6,850 nt of DNA, taken from Bacillota bacterium (GTDB lineage: Bacteria > Bacillota > Limnochordia > Limnochordales > ZCTH02-B6). Below, one piece after another: positions 1 through 6,164 of the stretch. Below the pieces are notes generated by a model, which saw only the letters and a list, made by a program, of their open reading frames with translations, made no database searches and had not been told where the DNA came from. Every line of letters starts with the position of its first letter. Positions within the stretch are counted from its first letter, which is position 1. The stretch is taken from contig PKQR01000120.1 in the NCBI GenBank assembly GCA_017578085.1, positions 1 through 6,850 on the forward strand, read 5' to 3'. The position numbers were made by a program, and so were the translations under genes.

Positions 1-947
1 GGCCGGCTAAACGCCGCGCTGCGGCCGCTGGCGCTGCCGTCGGCGAAGAACTTGACGGGGCCGAGGCGCAAGTACTCGTCGCCAAAGCCCGTGGCGAAGC
101 CCGCCTCCAGCGCCGCCGGAGCGGTGGGCCTGCCGCCAAGGGCTTCGTCGGCCAAAAGACACAGGGTAAAGCGCACCGTAAGGCGACCGCGCTGCCGGGC
201 GGCTTGATAAGCGAGCAGGTCGTCGGCGCCGCTGACCAGTCCCACGCCGGCGTCCGTGACGCTGGTGATGCCCCAACGGTTGAACTCCCGCACGGCCCAC
301 GCGACGGCTTCCACCAGGTCATCGACGGTGGGCGGCGGCACGTGCGCGAACACCCGCTGCATGGCGTTGTCCACGATCAGGCCCGTCAAACGGCCGCCTT
401 CCCGGTGGAAACTGCCGCCGGGCGGGTCCGGCTCGTCTTCCTTGATGCCCGCCGCCTCCAGGGCGCGGGAATTGGCCACGCCCATGTGCAGGTCCGTGCG
501 GGTCACAAACACCGGGTGGTTGGGCGCCGCCTCGTCCAGGTCGTCCCGCGTCGGATGGCGGCCTTCGGCGAGGTGCGCGTCGTCGTAGCCCGCCGCCAAG
601 ATCCACGTCCCAGGCGGCCGGGTCGCGGCGGCGGCGCGGATCTTCTCCTGAATGTCCCGGATAGAACGGACCGCCCGGGGGCTGACGTCGATCCGGGTGC
701 CGTGCAGCCCTAAGGTGATGGGGTGCGCGTGGGCGTCGTTGAAACCGGGGATCGCGGTGCGTCCCCGCAGGTCGATGACGCGCGTATCTGGTCCCGCGAG
801 CGGCATGAGGTCCGCCGTGCGTCCGACGGCCAGCACTCTGCCGCCTACAACGGCCAGCGCTTCCTCCATGTGTCGCGCCGGACCGCCGGGCCAAATGCGA
901 CCGTTGATGAGCAGGAGATCAGCGTGTGCCGTGTTTGTCCCAGACAA
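1..947 (-). CDS. Amidohydrolase family 3 (YtcJ-like) metal-dependent hydrolase, N-terminal 315 residues, 3' end outside window
   Basis: Probable zinc-type hydrolase of the amidohydrolase superfamily (Amidohydro_3/YtcJ group). These enzymes hydrolyse C-N bonds in amides, formamides or cyclic amides; the substrate here cannot be told. The minus-strand translation begins SGTNTAHADLLLINGRI, a typical N-terminal beta-sandwich opening. It continues to the metal motif GFNDAHAHP (His73 and His75), then LDEAAPNHPVFVTR (about 137-150), SVTDAG (about 229-234) and GPVKFFADGS (about 296-305), all in the usual family order. Full-length relatives have about 530-560 residues, so roughly the last 40% is missing beyond base 1. 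The start chosen is TTG at 945-947, with the Shine-Dalgarno-like AAGGGGTGG (plus positions 957-965) nine bases upstream. The frame stays open further upstream, but with no better start. Divergent from korA. Family assignment is firm, substrate unknown, start moderately sure. Confidence 0.9.
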   Translation of the reverse strand, partial: MSGTNTAHADLLLINGRIWPGGPARHMEEALAVVGGRVLAVGRTADLMPLAGPDTRVIDLRGRTAIPGFNDAHAHPITLGLHGTRIDVSPRAVRSIRDIQEKIRAAAATRPPGTWILAAGYDDAHLAEGRHPTRDDLDEAAPNHPVFVTRTDLHMGVANSRALEAAGIKEDEPDPPGGSFHREGGRLTGLIVDNAMQRVFAHVPPPTVDDLVEAVAWAVREFNRWGITSVTDAGVGLVSGADDLLAYQAARQRGRLTVRFTLCLLADEALGGRPTAPAALEAGFATGFGDEYLRLGPVKFFADGSASGRSAAFSR

Positions 948-1140
948 GCCTGATATCCACCCCTTCTGATAGTGCCCGCGCCGAGCGTGCCCTCGCAACG
1001 TGCGGGCCCCGCCGAGCCCATTTTCGGCCTTGGCGCGGCGATCCCTGCGTGGCTGTGCGTCGTGTGGCGGGATGGAAACGGCGCAGTGGCCGTTTGGGAC
1101 CGCCGCTGTTCGGACACACTCCCTAGCGAGGTGGGGAAAG
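948..1140. other. Divergent intergenic region between amidohydrolase and korA
   Basis: This 193-bp GC-rich spacer must carry the promoters for both divergent units, but no convincing -35/-10 pair could be recognised on either strand. It holds the ribosome-binding sites of both genes: AAGGGGTGG on the minus strand (957-965) and AGGTGG at 1129-1134 before korA. A GC-rich inverted repeat, GCCCGC (974-979) and GCGGGC (1002-1007), could form a hairpin, but at this base composition it may be chance. The korA frame is open back to about 1000. That upstream translation lacks conserved residues and is taken as non-coding. Confidence 0.5.
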
Positions 1141-2946
1141 ATGGCCAACGGCGGGCTCAAAGACGATTTCAGCCTGTCCATCACCGTCGGCGGCGACGCC
1201 GGGCAGGGGGTGGAGTCCAGCGGGGCGCTTTTCACCCAGGCGCTGGCCCGGGGCGGCTGGCACGTCTTTGGCGTGCCTGACTACCGCTCCCGCATCCGGG
1301 GAGGGCACAACTTTTTCCAGATCCGCGCTGCGCGCCGGCCGAGCCTGTCCCACAGCGACCCGGTGCACCTGCTCTTGGCCTACACCCGGGAAACCATCGA
1401 CGTGCACAAGCCCAACCTGGCCCAGGGCGCGGCCATCATCTACGACGACGGCTTCCGGGTCGACGCCGCGGCGTTGGAGGCCGAAGGCTTCGTTCCTATT
1501 CCTGCGCCGTTGACCAAAATTGCGGAAGAGCACGGCTCAAAGCTCATGATCAACACTGGCGCCGTCGCCGCGGCCTGCGGGGTGCTGGGCTTCCCGCTGG
1601 AACCCCTGGTGCGCCTCTTGCACGACACGTACGGGCACAAGGGCAAGAAGATCGTGGAAGGCAACGCGTCCGTCGCCCGGGCCGCGTACGCCTGGGCGGT
1701 GGAGCGCTACCCGGGCCGCCTGGCCTACCGCCTGGCCGAGCCGGGAGAGGTTGGGGAAAAGACGCAGCCTTCCCAGCCCGGCCGCGAGCTCATGGTCCTC
1801 ACCGGCAACGAGGCCTTTTGCCTCGGCGCCGTCGTGGGCGGCTGCACGTTTGTCTCCGCCTACCCCATGACGCCCGCCACGCCCATCCTCGAGTGGTTTG
1901 CGGCGCGCGAGCGGGAGCTGAGCGTCGTCGCCAAGCACGCGGAGGACGAGATCGCGGCCGTCTGCATGGCCATCGGGGCGGGGTTCGTAGGCGCCCGGGC
2001 CATGGTGCCCACCTCCGGCGGCGGTTTCTCGCTCATGGCCGAGGCCTTAGGGATGGCCGGCATGTGCGAGGTGCCGGTCGTCATCGTCAACGTCCAGCGG
2101 GGCGGTCCCTCGACCGGCTTGCCCACCCGGACCGAACAGGGCGACCTCTTGTTTGTCCTGCACGCGTCCCAGGGCGAGTTTCCCCGCATCGTGCTTGCCC
2201 CCGGGACTCATGAGCAATATTTCGAAGCGGGCTGGCGGGCCTTCAACCTGGCGGAGAAGTACCAGTGCCCGGTCATCGTGCTGAGCGACCAATTCCTGGC
2301 TGCGGCCCGCAAGAGCCTCCCCTTGGACGCCCTAACCCTGGACGGCGTGTCGATCGACCGGGGCGCCTTGCTCAGCGCAACGGAACTGGACCGGCTTGAT
2401 GGGCCCTACCGGCGCTATGCCATGACGGAAACCGGCGTGTCACCCAGGGCCCTGCCCGGGCACCCCAAGGCGGTGTTTACCGTCACCACCGACGAGCACG
2501 GGGAAGACGGCCACATCACCGAGGAGATCGACCTGCGCGTCGCGATGATGGACAAGCGCATGCGCAAGCTGGAGGCGGCGCTGGCGGACATGCGGGGGCC
2601 GGATCTGTACGGTCCCGAGGACGCCGACGTCACCCTTATCTGCTGGGGCTCCACCGTCGGCCCCGCGCGGGAGGCCCTGCCGCTCCTCGCGGGCCAAGGA
2701 GTGACCGCCAACGTGCTTCACTTCACCGACATCTGGCCCTTCCCGGTGCACAAAGCGGAGATGGCCCTGCAGGGCGTGCGCCGGGCCATCGCCGTCGAGC
2801 AAAACCATACGGCGCAGTTTGCTCGCTTGCTGCGCATGATGACCGGGTTTCAGGTCAATGGCAGCGTGCGCAAGTACGACGGGCGGCCGTTTTCCCCGCA
2901 GCAGATCGCCGCCCGGGCGCTGGTGGAGGTGGGGGCACGTGTTTGA
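1141..2946 (+). CDS. korA: 2-oxoacid:ferredoxin oxidoreductase, fused gamma-alpha subunit (KorA)
   Basis: Large subunit (601 aa) of a 2-oxoacid:ferredoxin oxidoreductase. With KorB it converts a 2-oxoacid plus CoA to acyl-CoA and CO2 while reducing ferredoxin in the cytoplasm; 2-oxoglutarate to succinyl-CoA is the commonest assignment. Residues about 11-195 are the gamma domain, starting with the glycine-rich GGDAGQGV (17-24) and containing RIRGGHNFF. Residues about 215-430 are the alpha pyrimidine-binding domain, with YPMTPATP (241-248), a variant of the family signature YPITPSTP, then TSGGG and GGPSTGLPTRTEQGDL with Arg330, a residue expected to contact the substrate carboxylate. The C-terminal third is the transketolase-C-like domain. 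There is no ferredoxin domain. Length is normal for the fused type. ATG 1141 is chosen because AGGTGG (1129-1134) lies six bases upstream and conserved sequence begins at once. Its end overlaps korB by 8 bp, implying translational coupling. Exact 2-oxoacid specificity is not readable from sequence. Confidence 0.95.
   Translation: MANGGLKDDFSLSITVGGDAGQGVESSGALFTQALARGGWHVFGVPDYRSRIRGGHNFFQIRAARRPSLSHSDPVHLLLAYTRETIDVHKPNLAQGAAIIYDDGFRVDAAALEAEGFVPIPAPLTKIAEEHGSKLMINTGAVAAACGVLGFPLEPLVRLLHDTYGHKGKKIVEGNASVARAAYAWAVERYPGRLAYRLAEPGEVGEKTQPSQPGRELMVLTGNEAFCLGAVVGGCTFVSAYPMTPATPILEWFAARERELSVVAKHAEDEIAAVCMAIGAGFVGARAMVPTSGGGFSLMAEALGMAGMCEVPVVIVNVQRGGPSTGLPTRTEQGDLLFVLHASQGEFPRIVLAPGTHEQYFEAGWRAFNLAEKYQCPVIVLSDQFLAAARKSLPLDALTLDGVSIDRGALLSATELDRLDGPYRRYAMTETGVSPRALPGHPKAVFTVTTDEHGEDGHITEEIDLRVAMMDKRMRKLEAALADMRGPDLYGPEDADVTLICWGSTVGPAREALPLLAGQGVTANVLHFTDIWPFPVHKAEMALQGVRRAIAVEQNHTAQFARLLRMMTGFQVNGSVRKYDGRPFSPQQIAARALVEVGARV
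2925..2930 (+). promoter_or_regulatory. Ribosome binding site that fixes the korB start
   Basis: GGAGGT inside the 3' end of korA, eight bases before the GTG at 2939. It supports that GTG over the in-frame GTG at 3029, which would give a family-typical length but has no Shine-Dalgarno sequence in front of it. Confidence 0.75.
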
Positions 2947-3904
2947 TGGGGCCAACGGCCAGGCTTCCGGCGGCACGCGGCGGGTCGACGGCCAGGCGCA
3001 CGGGCCGTCGTCCCGCGCCCCGAACGGCGTGCTGGACCTGAAAACCTACTCAAGCCCCTATAAGCCGACTTGGTGCCCGGGTTGCGGGGACTTCGGCATC
3101 CTCTCGGCCATCAAGGCGGCCCTGGTGGAGCTGGAGATATGGCCCCACGAGGTGCTCATCGTCTCCGGCATCGGCTGCGGCAGCAAGCTGCCCCAGTACC
3201 TGTACGCCAACGGTTTCATGACGATCCACGGCCGGCCCTTGGCGGTGGCCACGGGGGCCAAGCTGGCCAACCCCCAATTGCACGTAATGGTCGTGAACGG
3301 CGATGGAGACAGCTACGGCATCGGCGGAAACCACTTCCTGCACACGTGCCGCCGCAATCCGGACATCACCCACATCGTGGAAAACAACCAGATCTACGCC
3401 CTGACCAAGGGGCAATACTCGCCCACCAGCGACGTCGGTTTCCGTACCACCACGTCGCCCGAAGGCGTGTTTGAGATGCCGGTGAACCCGGTGGCCGTGG
3501 CCCTGGCCGCGGGGGCCGGCTTTGTCGCGCGCTCCTTTGCCGGGGAACCCAAGCACCTCAAGCAGATGATCATGGCGGCCATGCAGCACCCGGGCTACGC
3601 CTTGGTGGACGTGCTCCAGCCGTGCGTCGCCTTCAACAAGGTCAACACCTACAACTGGTACGCCGAGCGCATCTACGACGTGGCCAACGACGACTCCTAC
3701 GATCCAACGAGCCTGCGCGACGCCTGGGAGCGGGGGACGGAGTGGGGCGAGCGGATCCCCATCGGGATTTTGTACCGCCGGGAGGGCGTCCCGCCCTACG
3801 AAAACTACGTCCCGGCCCTCAAGGACGGGCCGCCCGTCGAGCGGGACCTCTCAGCGCGCCTTGATCCGGAACTGCTTGAGCGCCTCAAGCGGGCGTACGT
3901 GTAG
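2939..3904 (+). CDS. korB: 2-oxoacid:ferredoxin oxidoreductase beta subunit, TPP/[4Fe-4S] binding (KorB)
   Basis: Catalytic partner of KorA (321 aa). It carries thiamine diphosphate and one [4Fe-4S] cluster, passing electrons to a separate ferredoxin. Visible cluster ligands are Cys46 and Cys49 in WCPGCG, Cys80 in GIGCGSK and Cys229 in LQPC. Their spacing closely matches the four ligands described for the Sulfolobus enzyme (recalled as Cys12, 15, 46 and 197). The TPP/Mg site is GDGDSYGIGGNHF (from 121) followed by ENNQIYALTKGQYSPTS. Lys83 in GCGSK and Leu155 in YALTKG align with residues implicated in CoA or substrate handling in that archaeal enzyme (from memory). Translation starts at GTG 2939, overlapping korA by 8 bp. 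The first 30 or so residues form a Gly/Ala/Arg-rich extension that most KorB proteins lack, as the family is usually about 285-295 aa. A GTG at 3029 would remove it but has no ribosome-binding site. Function firm, start good. Confidence 0.95.
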   Translation: MFDGANGQASGGTRRVDGQAHGPSSRAPNGVLDLKTYSSPYKPTWCPGCGDFGILSAIKAALVELEIWPHEVLIVSGIGCGSKLPQYLYANGFMTIHGRPLAVATGAKLANPQLHVMVVNGDGDSYGIGGNHFLHTCRRNPDITHIVENNQIYALTKGQYSPTSDVGFRTTTSPEGVFEMPVNPVAVALAAGAGFVARSFAGEPKHLKQMIMAAMQHPGYALVDVLQPCVAFNKVNTYNWYAERIYDVANDDSYDPTSLRDAWERGTEWGERIPIGILYRREGVPPYENYVPALKDGPPVERDLSARLDPELLERLKRAYV

Positions 3905-3916
3905 GCGGTGAACACT

Positions 3917-4357
3917 ATGTGGGACGTGCAGCAGTTTTACCGGGCAGTGCAACGGCACGGGGGGCTTCCCTCGTGGGACGATGCGGTGCGGGCGACGGAG
4001 CAGACGCTCTTTAGCCTCAAGTACGTGTTGCCCCAGGACGTCGTCCTCACGATGCAAGCGCAGCTGCCCAGTGAAGTGGCCGCCTATCTGGACGGCGGCG
4101 GGGGAGCGCCGGACCCGTTCGTGGACCGGGAGCTCTTTGTAGGCCCCTTGGTCAATACGTTGGACACCGAGGCCGCTATGGACGACAGCCTCGGCGGGCT
4201 GGACCTGGTTTCCGTGTACGCGGGAGACGACGCCGCCCGGCGCATCCAGGCCGTGTTCGCGGTGCTCAAGCAGGCCCTGGATCCCCAGACGGTGGCCGCC
4301 ATCGAAGCGTCCCTGCCCGGCGAAGTGGGACAGTGGTTTCGAGAGGCGGAGGTTTAA
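3917..4357 (+). CDS. DUF2267-family helical protein with two internal repeats
   Basis: Small soluble protein (146 aa) recognised as DUF2267-like; no biochemical function is known for the family, and none is proposed. Two related helical halves are visible. Residues about 22-59 begin DAVRATEQTLFSLKYVLP and end near LPSEVAAYLD. Residues about 105-143 begin DAARRIQAVFAVLKQALDP and end near LPGEVGQWFRE. They are joined by a Gly-rich turn (GGGG, 60-63) and a middle helix region. There is no signal peptide or membrane segment. The ATG at 3917 is preferred because AGGCGGTGA lies just upstream; a GTG at 3908 would add three residues but lacks a good site. It follows korB by only 12 bp with no terminator between, so it is probably co-transcribed with korAB. 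Gene certain, family likely, role unknown. Confidence 0.85.
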   Translation: MWDVQQFYRAVQRHGGLPSWDDAVRATEQTLFSLKYVLPQDVVLTMQAQLPSEVAAYLDGGGGAPDPFVDRELFVGPLVNTLDTEAAMDDSLGGLDLVSVYAGDDAARRIQAVFAVLKQALDPQTVAAIEASLPGEVGQWFREAEV

Positions 4358-4398
4358 CAAATCCGCCCATCTACCTAAAGCCCGCCTTCCGGAAAAAG

Positions 4399-4407
4399 TG
4401 CTATAAT
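4399..4407 (+). promoter_or_regulatory. Extended -10 promoter (TGCTATAAT)
   Basis: TGCTATAAT is a perfect extended -10 element (TGnTATAAT) for the housekeeping sigma factor in an otherwise very GC-rich region. No good -35 hexamer sits 17 bp upstream, which is acceptable for extended -10 promoters. Transcription would begin near 4413-4415, giving a leader of about 120 nt before the exporter start at 4537. Confidence 0.7.
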
Positions 4408-4418
4408 GGACCCTGAGA

Positions 4419-4459
4419 GCCCGGGACGAGCCGCCATGGCGACCGCAGGTTTCCCGGGC
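4419..4459 (+). repeat. Inverted repeat in the exporter leader
   Basis: GCCCGGGA at 4419-4426 is complementary to TCCCGGGC at 4452-4459, an 8-bp perfect stem with a 25-nt loop. It begins a few bases after the predicted transcription start. It is not followed by a T run, so it is not an intrinsic terminator. It may stabilise or regulate the leader RNA, or be a chance match in GC-rich DNA. Confidence 0.5.
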
Positions 4460-4536
4460 GACCATCGCAGCCGGACGACGGGCGCGGCACGCCGCTACGC
4501 CACGCCAGGGCTTGCGGACAAGAAGGTCGACCTCCC

Positions 4537-5751
4537 TTGGCGATTCCCTATTACCGGAAAAACCTGTATGTGATCTGGGTGGCCGTTTTCCTCGTCTCGG
4601 CCAGCTGGACGCAGGTGATACCGTTCCTGCCCCTGTTTCTGGCCGAGATGGGGGTGGACGAGGGCCTCAACACGTGGGCGGGCATCGCCCTGAGCGCCCA
4701 CTTCGTGACCGCCATCTTCATGGTGCCGGTGTGGGGCAAGCTGGCGGACAGGTACGGGCGCAAGCCGATGGCGGTGCGGGCCGGTTTCGCCCTCAGCCTC
4801 CTGTACTTCCTCACCAGCCGGGCGACGGCGCCGTGGCATGTGGCGGTGCTGCGGCTTCTTAACGGCGCCTTGACCGGATTTATCCCCATGTCCATTGCGC
4901 TGGTGGGCACCAACACGCCGCCCCAGTACGCGGCCCGGTACGTCGCGTCGGTGCAAACGGCGTCGGCCGCGGGCACCATCATCGGGCCCGTCATCGGCGG
5001 CACCCTGGCGGCCATTTTCGGCGTGCGGGGGTCGCTGACGGCGTCGAGCATCCTTGTCTTCATCTCCACCTTGTTGACGGTCTTCCTCGTTACGGAGCGC
5101 CGGCGCCCGGAGCCGGGGGAACCTACGACGCTGCTGGCGGATTTCCGCAGGGCCTTGAGCATGCCCAGCATGTGGGTGGCCATGTTCATCAGCATGATGG
5201 GGCAGGCCGCCAGCATGGGCGTGCAGCCGGTGCTCGTCCTGCACCTGGAGGCGCTCTTGGGACATGCGGCAAGCCCGTTTTTGAGCGGCTTTGTCTTGGC
5301 CCTGCCGGGGCTCGCCCTGTTCTTGAGCGCCACCCGCTGGGTGGGGCTTCTGGATCGCTACCCGTTGCAGCAGGTGGCGTTCGTCGCCTTTCTGGGTGCC
5401 GGGATCGGCTACGTCCTGTGTGGGCTCTTGGACGCCATCTGGGCCTTCGTGCCCCTGTTTTTCCTGGCCAGCGTGTTTGGGGCCGCGTTCCGGCCCCTGG
5501 GTGCGGCGGTGGTGACCACCGATGTGCCCGAACACTTCCGGGGCAGGGCTTTTGCGCTGCAGACGTCGGCCACAACCATGGGCGGGCTCATCGGGCCGCT
5601 GGTGGCCGGCGTGACCGCCGACCACCTGGGCCGGGCGGCGGTCTTTGTCGTCTTGGGCGCGGCGCTTTTGGCCAGCCCCGTGGTGGTAGCCCGGCACCTG
5701 TCCCACGCGCGCGACCAGAAAACCGTTGGGGAGCAGCCCCGCTCCGTATAG
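4537..5751 (+). CDS. MFS multidrug efflux transporter, MdtG-like DHA1 family (12 TM)
   Basis: Inner-membrane exporter of 404 aa, probably a proton-coupled drug antiporter; substrate unknown. The order of motifs resembles E. coli MdtG. It opens YYRKNLYVIWVAVFLVSASW (TM1) and VIPFLPLFLAEMGV. The TM2-3 loop carries motif A, GKLADRYGRKP (67-77), and TM5 carries the antiporter motif C, GPVIGG (150-155). A central basic loop (ERRRPEPG) separates the two six-helix halves, and GGLIGPLVAGVTADHLG marks the second half. The length is typical. The start is TTG 4537, about ten bases after AAGG (4523-4526); no ATG or GTG lies in frame just upstream. It is likely driven by the extended -10 promoter at 4399 through a structured leader. 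The stop lies within a terminator-like hairpin. MFS exporter certain; MdtG-like assignment likely; drug specificity unknown. Confidence 0.92.
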   Translation: MAIPYYRKNLYVIWVAVFLVSASWTQVIPFLPLFLAEMGVDEGLNTWAGIALSAHFVTAIFMVPVWGKLADRYGRKPMAVRAGFALSLLYFLTSRATAPWHVAVLRLLNGALTGFIPMSIALVGTNTPPQYAARYVASVQTASAAGTIIGPVIGGTLAAIFGVRGSLTASSILVFISTLLTVFLVTERRRPEPGEPTTLLADFRRALSMPSMWVAMFISMMGQAASMGVQPVLVLHLEALLGHAASPFLSGFVLALPGLALFLSATRWVGLLDRYPLQQVAFVAFLGAGIGYVLCGLLDAIWAFVPLFFLASVFGAAFRPLGAAVVTTDVPEHFRGRAFALQTSATTMGGLIGPLVAGVTADHLGRAAVFVVLGAALLASPVVVARHLSHARDQKTVGEQPRSV

Positions 5752-5763
5752 CGGGGGTTTCTC
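5737..5763 (+). terminator. Probable rho-independent terminator overlapping the exporter stop codon
   Basis: CCCCGCT (5737-5743) pairs with AGCGGGG (5750-5756) around a six-base loop, a 7-bp GC-rich stem followed by GTTTCTCC. The T run is short and interrupted, so strength is uncertain. The exporter stop codon TAG (5749-5751) sits at the loop/stem junction. Confidence 0.6.
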
Positions 5764-5832
5764 CAGGCCCGCGAGCTCATCCGCACCCCCGGTATGAATC
5801 CCCTTAGGGAGAGGCAAGCTTTCAGACGCAAG

Positions 5833-5862
5833 TGCGCAGGGCGCTGGGCGCGCTCCTGCGCA
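5833..5862 (+). repeat. Inverted repeat / hairpin upstream of the coat-protein pair
   Basis: TGCGCAGG (5833-5840) is perfectly complementary to CCTGCGCA (5855-5862) with a 14-base GC-rich loop that can partly pair with itself. It lies 43 bases before the GTG of the 68-residue protein. There is no T run on either strand, so a terminator is unlikely. It could be an operator or an RNA leader hairpin. The rest of 5752-5905 shows no recognisable sigma-A or sporulation-sigma promoter. Confidence 0.5.
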
Positions 5863-5905
5863 AATACCTACGCTTACCTGCCATTGGCACGGGGAGGTAC
5901 GGGGT

Positions 5906-6112
5906 GTGGCCCAGATCACCCAGCCCGAGCTGCAAAGCCTGCACGAGCTCATCTGGATGGAAGCCGCCATGCACGAGAAGTTCCGGGCGTACGCCGAGCA
6001 TGCGCCTGAGGAGCATGTGCGCAAACTGTGCGATCAGCTGGCCGACCGCAGCCGGCAGCACCTGACCGCTCTGAGCCGGCTTTTGGACGCGGAGCGGACG
6101 GGGGTTCACTAA
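5906..6112 (+). CDS. Small helical ferritin-like / spore-coat-associated protein
   Basis: Protein of 68 aa predicted to be almost wholly alpha-helical: two amphipathic helices, about LQSLHELIWMEAAMHEKFRA and HVRKLCDQLADRSRQHLTAL, with a short break at EHAPEE. It resembles the short proteins often annotated as spore coat proteins in Clostridia-like bacteria, which look like half of a ferritin-type bundle. That resemblance is from pattern recognition and is not certain. It has one Cys and several His and Glu, but no full metal-binding ExxH pair set that would prove a ferritin site. The start is GTG 5906, seven bases after GGGGAGGT (5891-5898), an excellent Shine-Dalgarno. It lies 52 bp before the CotF-like gene on the same strand, so the two are probably one unit, expressed in sporulation if the family link holds. 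Confidence 0.8.
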   Translation: MAQITQPELQSLHELIWMEAAMHEKFRAYAEHAPEEHVRKLCDQLADRSRQHLTALSRLLDAERTGVH

Positions 6113-6164
6113 GCCCCGGCCAGGATGGATTCACGCTTGACGCCTTAACAGGGGGGAAGCCGCC

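Larger units (their letters stand above)
4358..4536 (+). other. Intergenic leader region upstream of the MdtG-like exporter
   Basis: This 179-bp stretch has no clear terminator for the kor unit. It carries an extended -10 promoter (4399-4407), a predicted leader of about 120 nt, an inverted repeat GCCCGGGA (4419-4426) / TCCCGGGC (4452-4459), a direct repeat GGCGACC (4438-4444 and 4457-4463), and the palindrome AGGTCGACCT (4524-4533) over the ribosome-binding site. An ATG-started ORF of 45 codons (4436-4573) spans much of it. These elements suggest post-transcriptional or operator control of the exporter, but none is proven. Confidence 0.5.

Noticed and set aside
319..894. Long minus-strand ORF in another frame inside the amidohydrolase
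   Set aside because: It is Arg/Gly/Pro-rich, typical of a shadow frame in GC-rich coding DNA; the amidohydrolase frame over the same bases shows clear motifs.
974..1007. GC-rich inverted repeat GCCCGC/GCGGGC as a terminator or operator
   Set aside because: Only six perfect pairs in very GC-rich DNA, no T run, and no reason to prefer it over chance; noted only within the intergenic entry.
1000..1140. In-frame extension of korA upstream to 1000
   Set aside because: The extra 47 residues are Arg/Cys/Ala-rich with no family similarity, and the ATG at 1141 has an ideal ribosome-binding site followed directly by conserved sequence.
4419..4459. T-box or known riboswitch in the exporter leader
   Set aside because: No T-box GGTGGNACCGCG-like sequence or other recognisable riboswitch core is present, and there is no terminator stem with a T run before the gene.
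4495..6024. 509-codon minus-strand ORF opposite the MdtG-like exporter
   Set aside because: The translation is rich in Gln, His, Arg and Gly with no recognisable domain, while the plus strand encodes a clear MFS protein. It is an antisense shadow.
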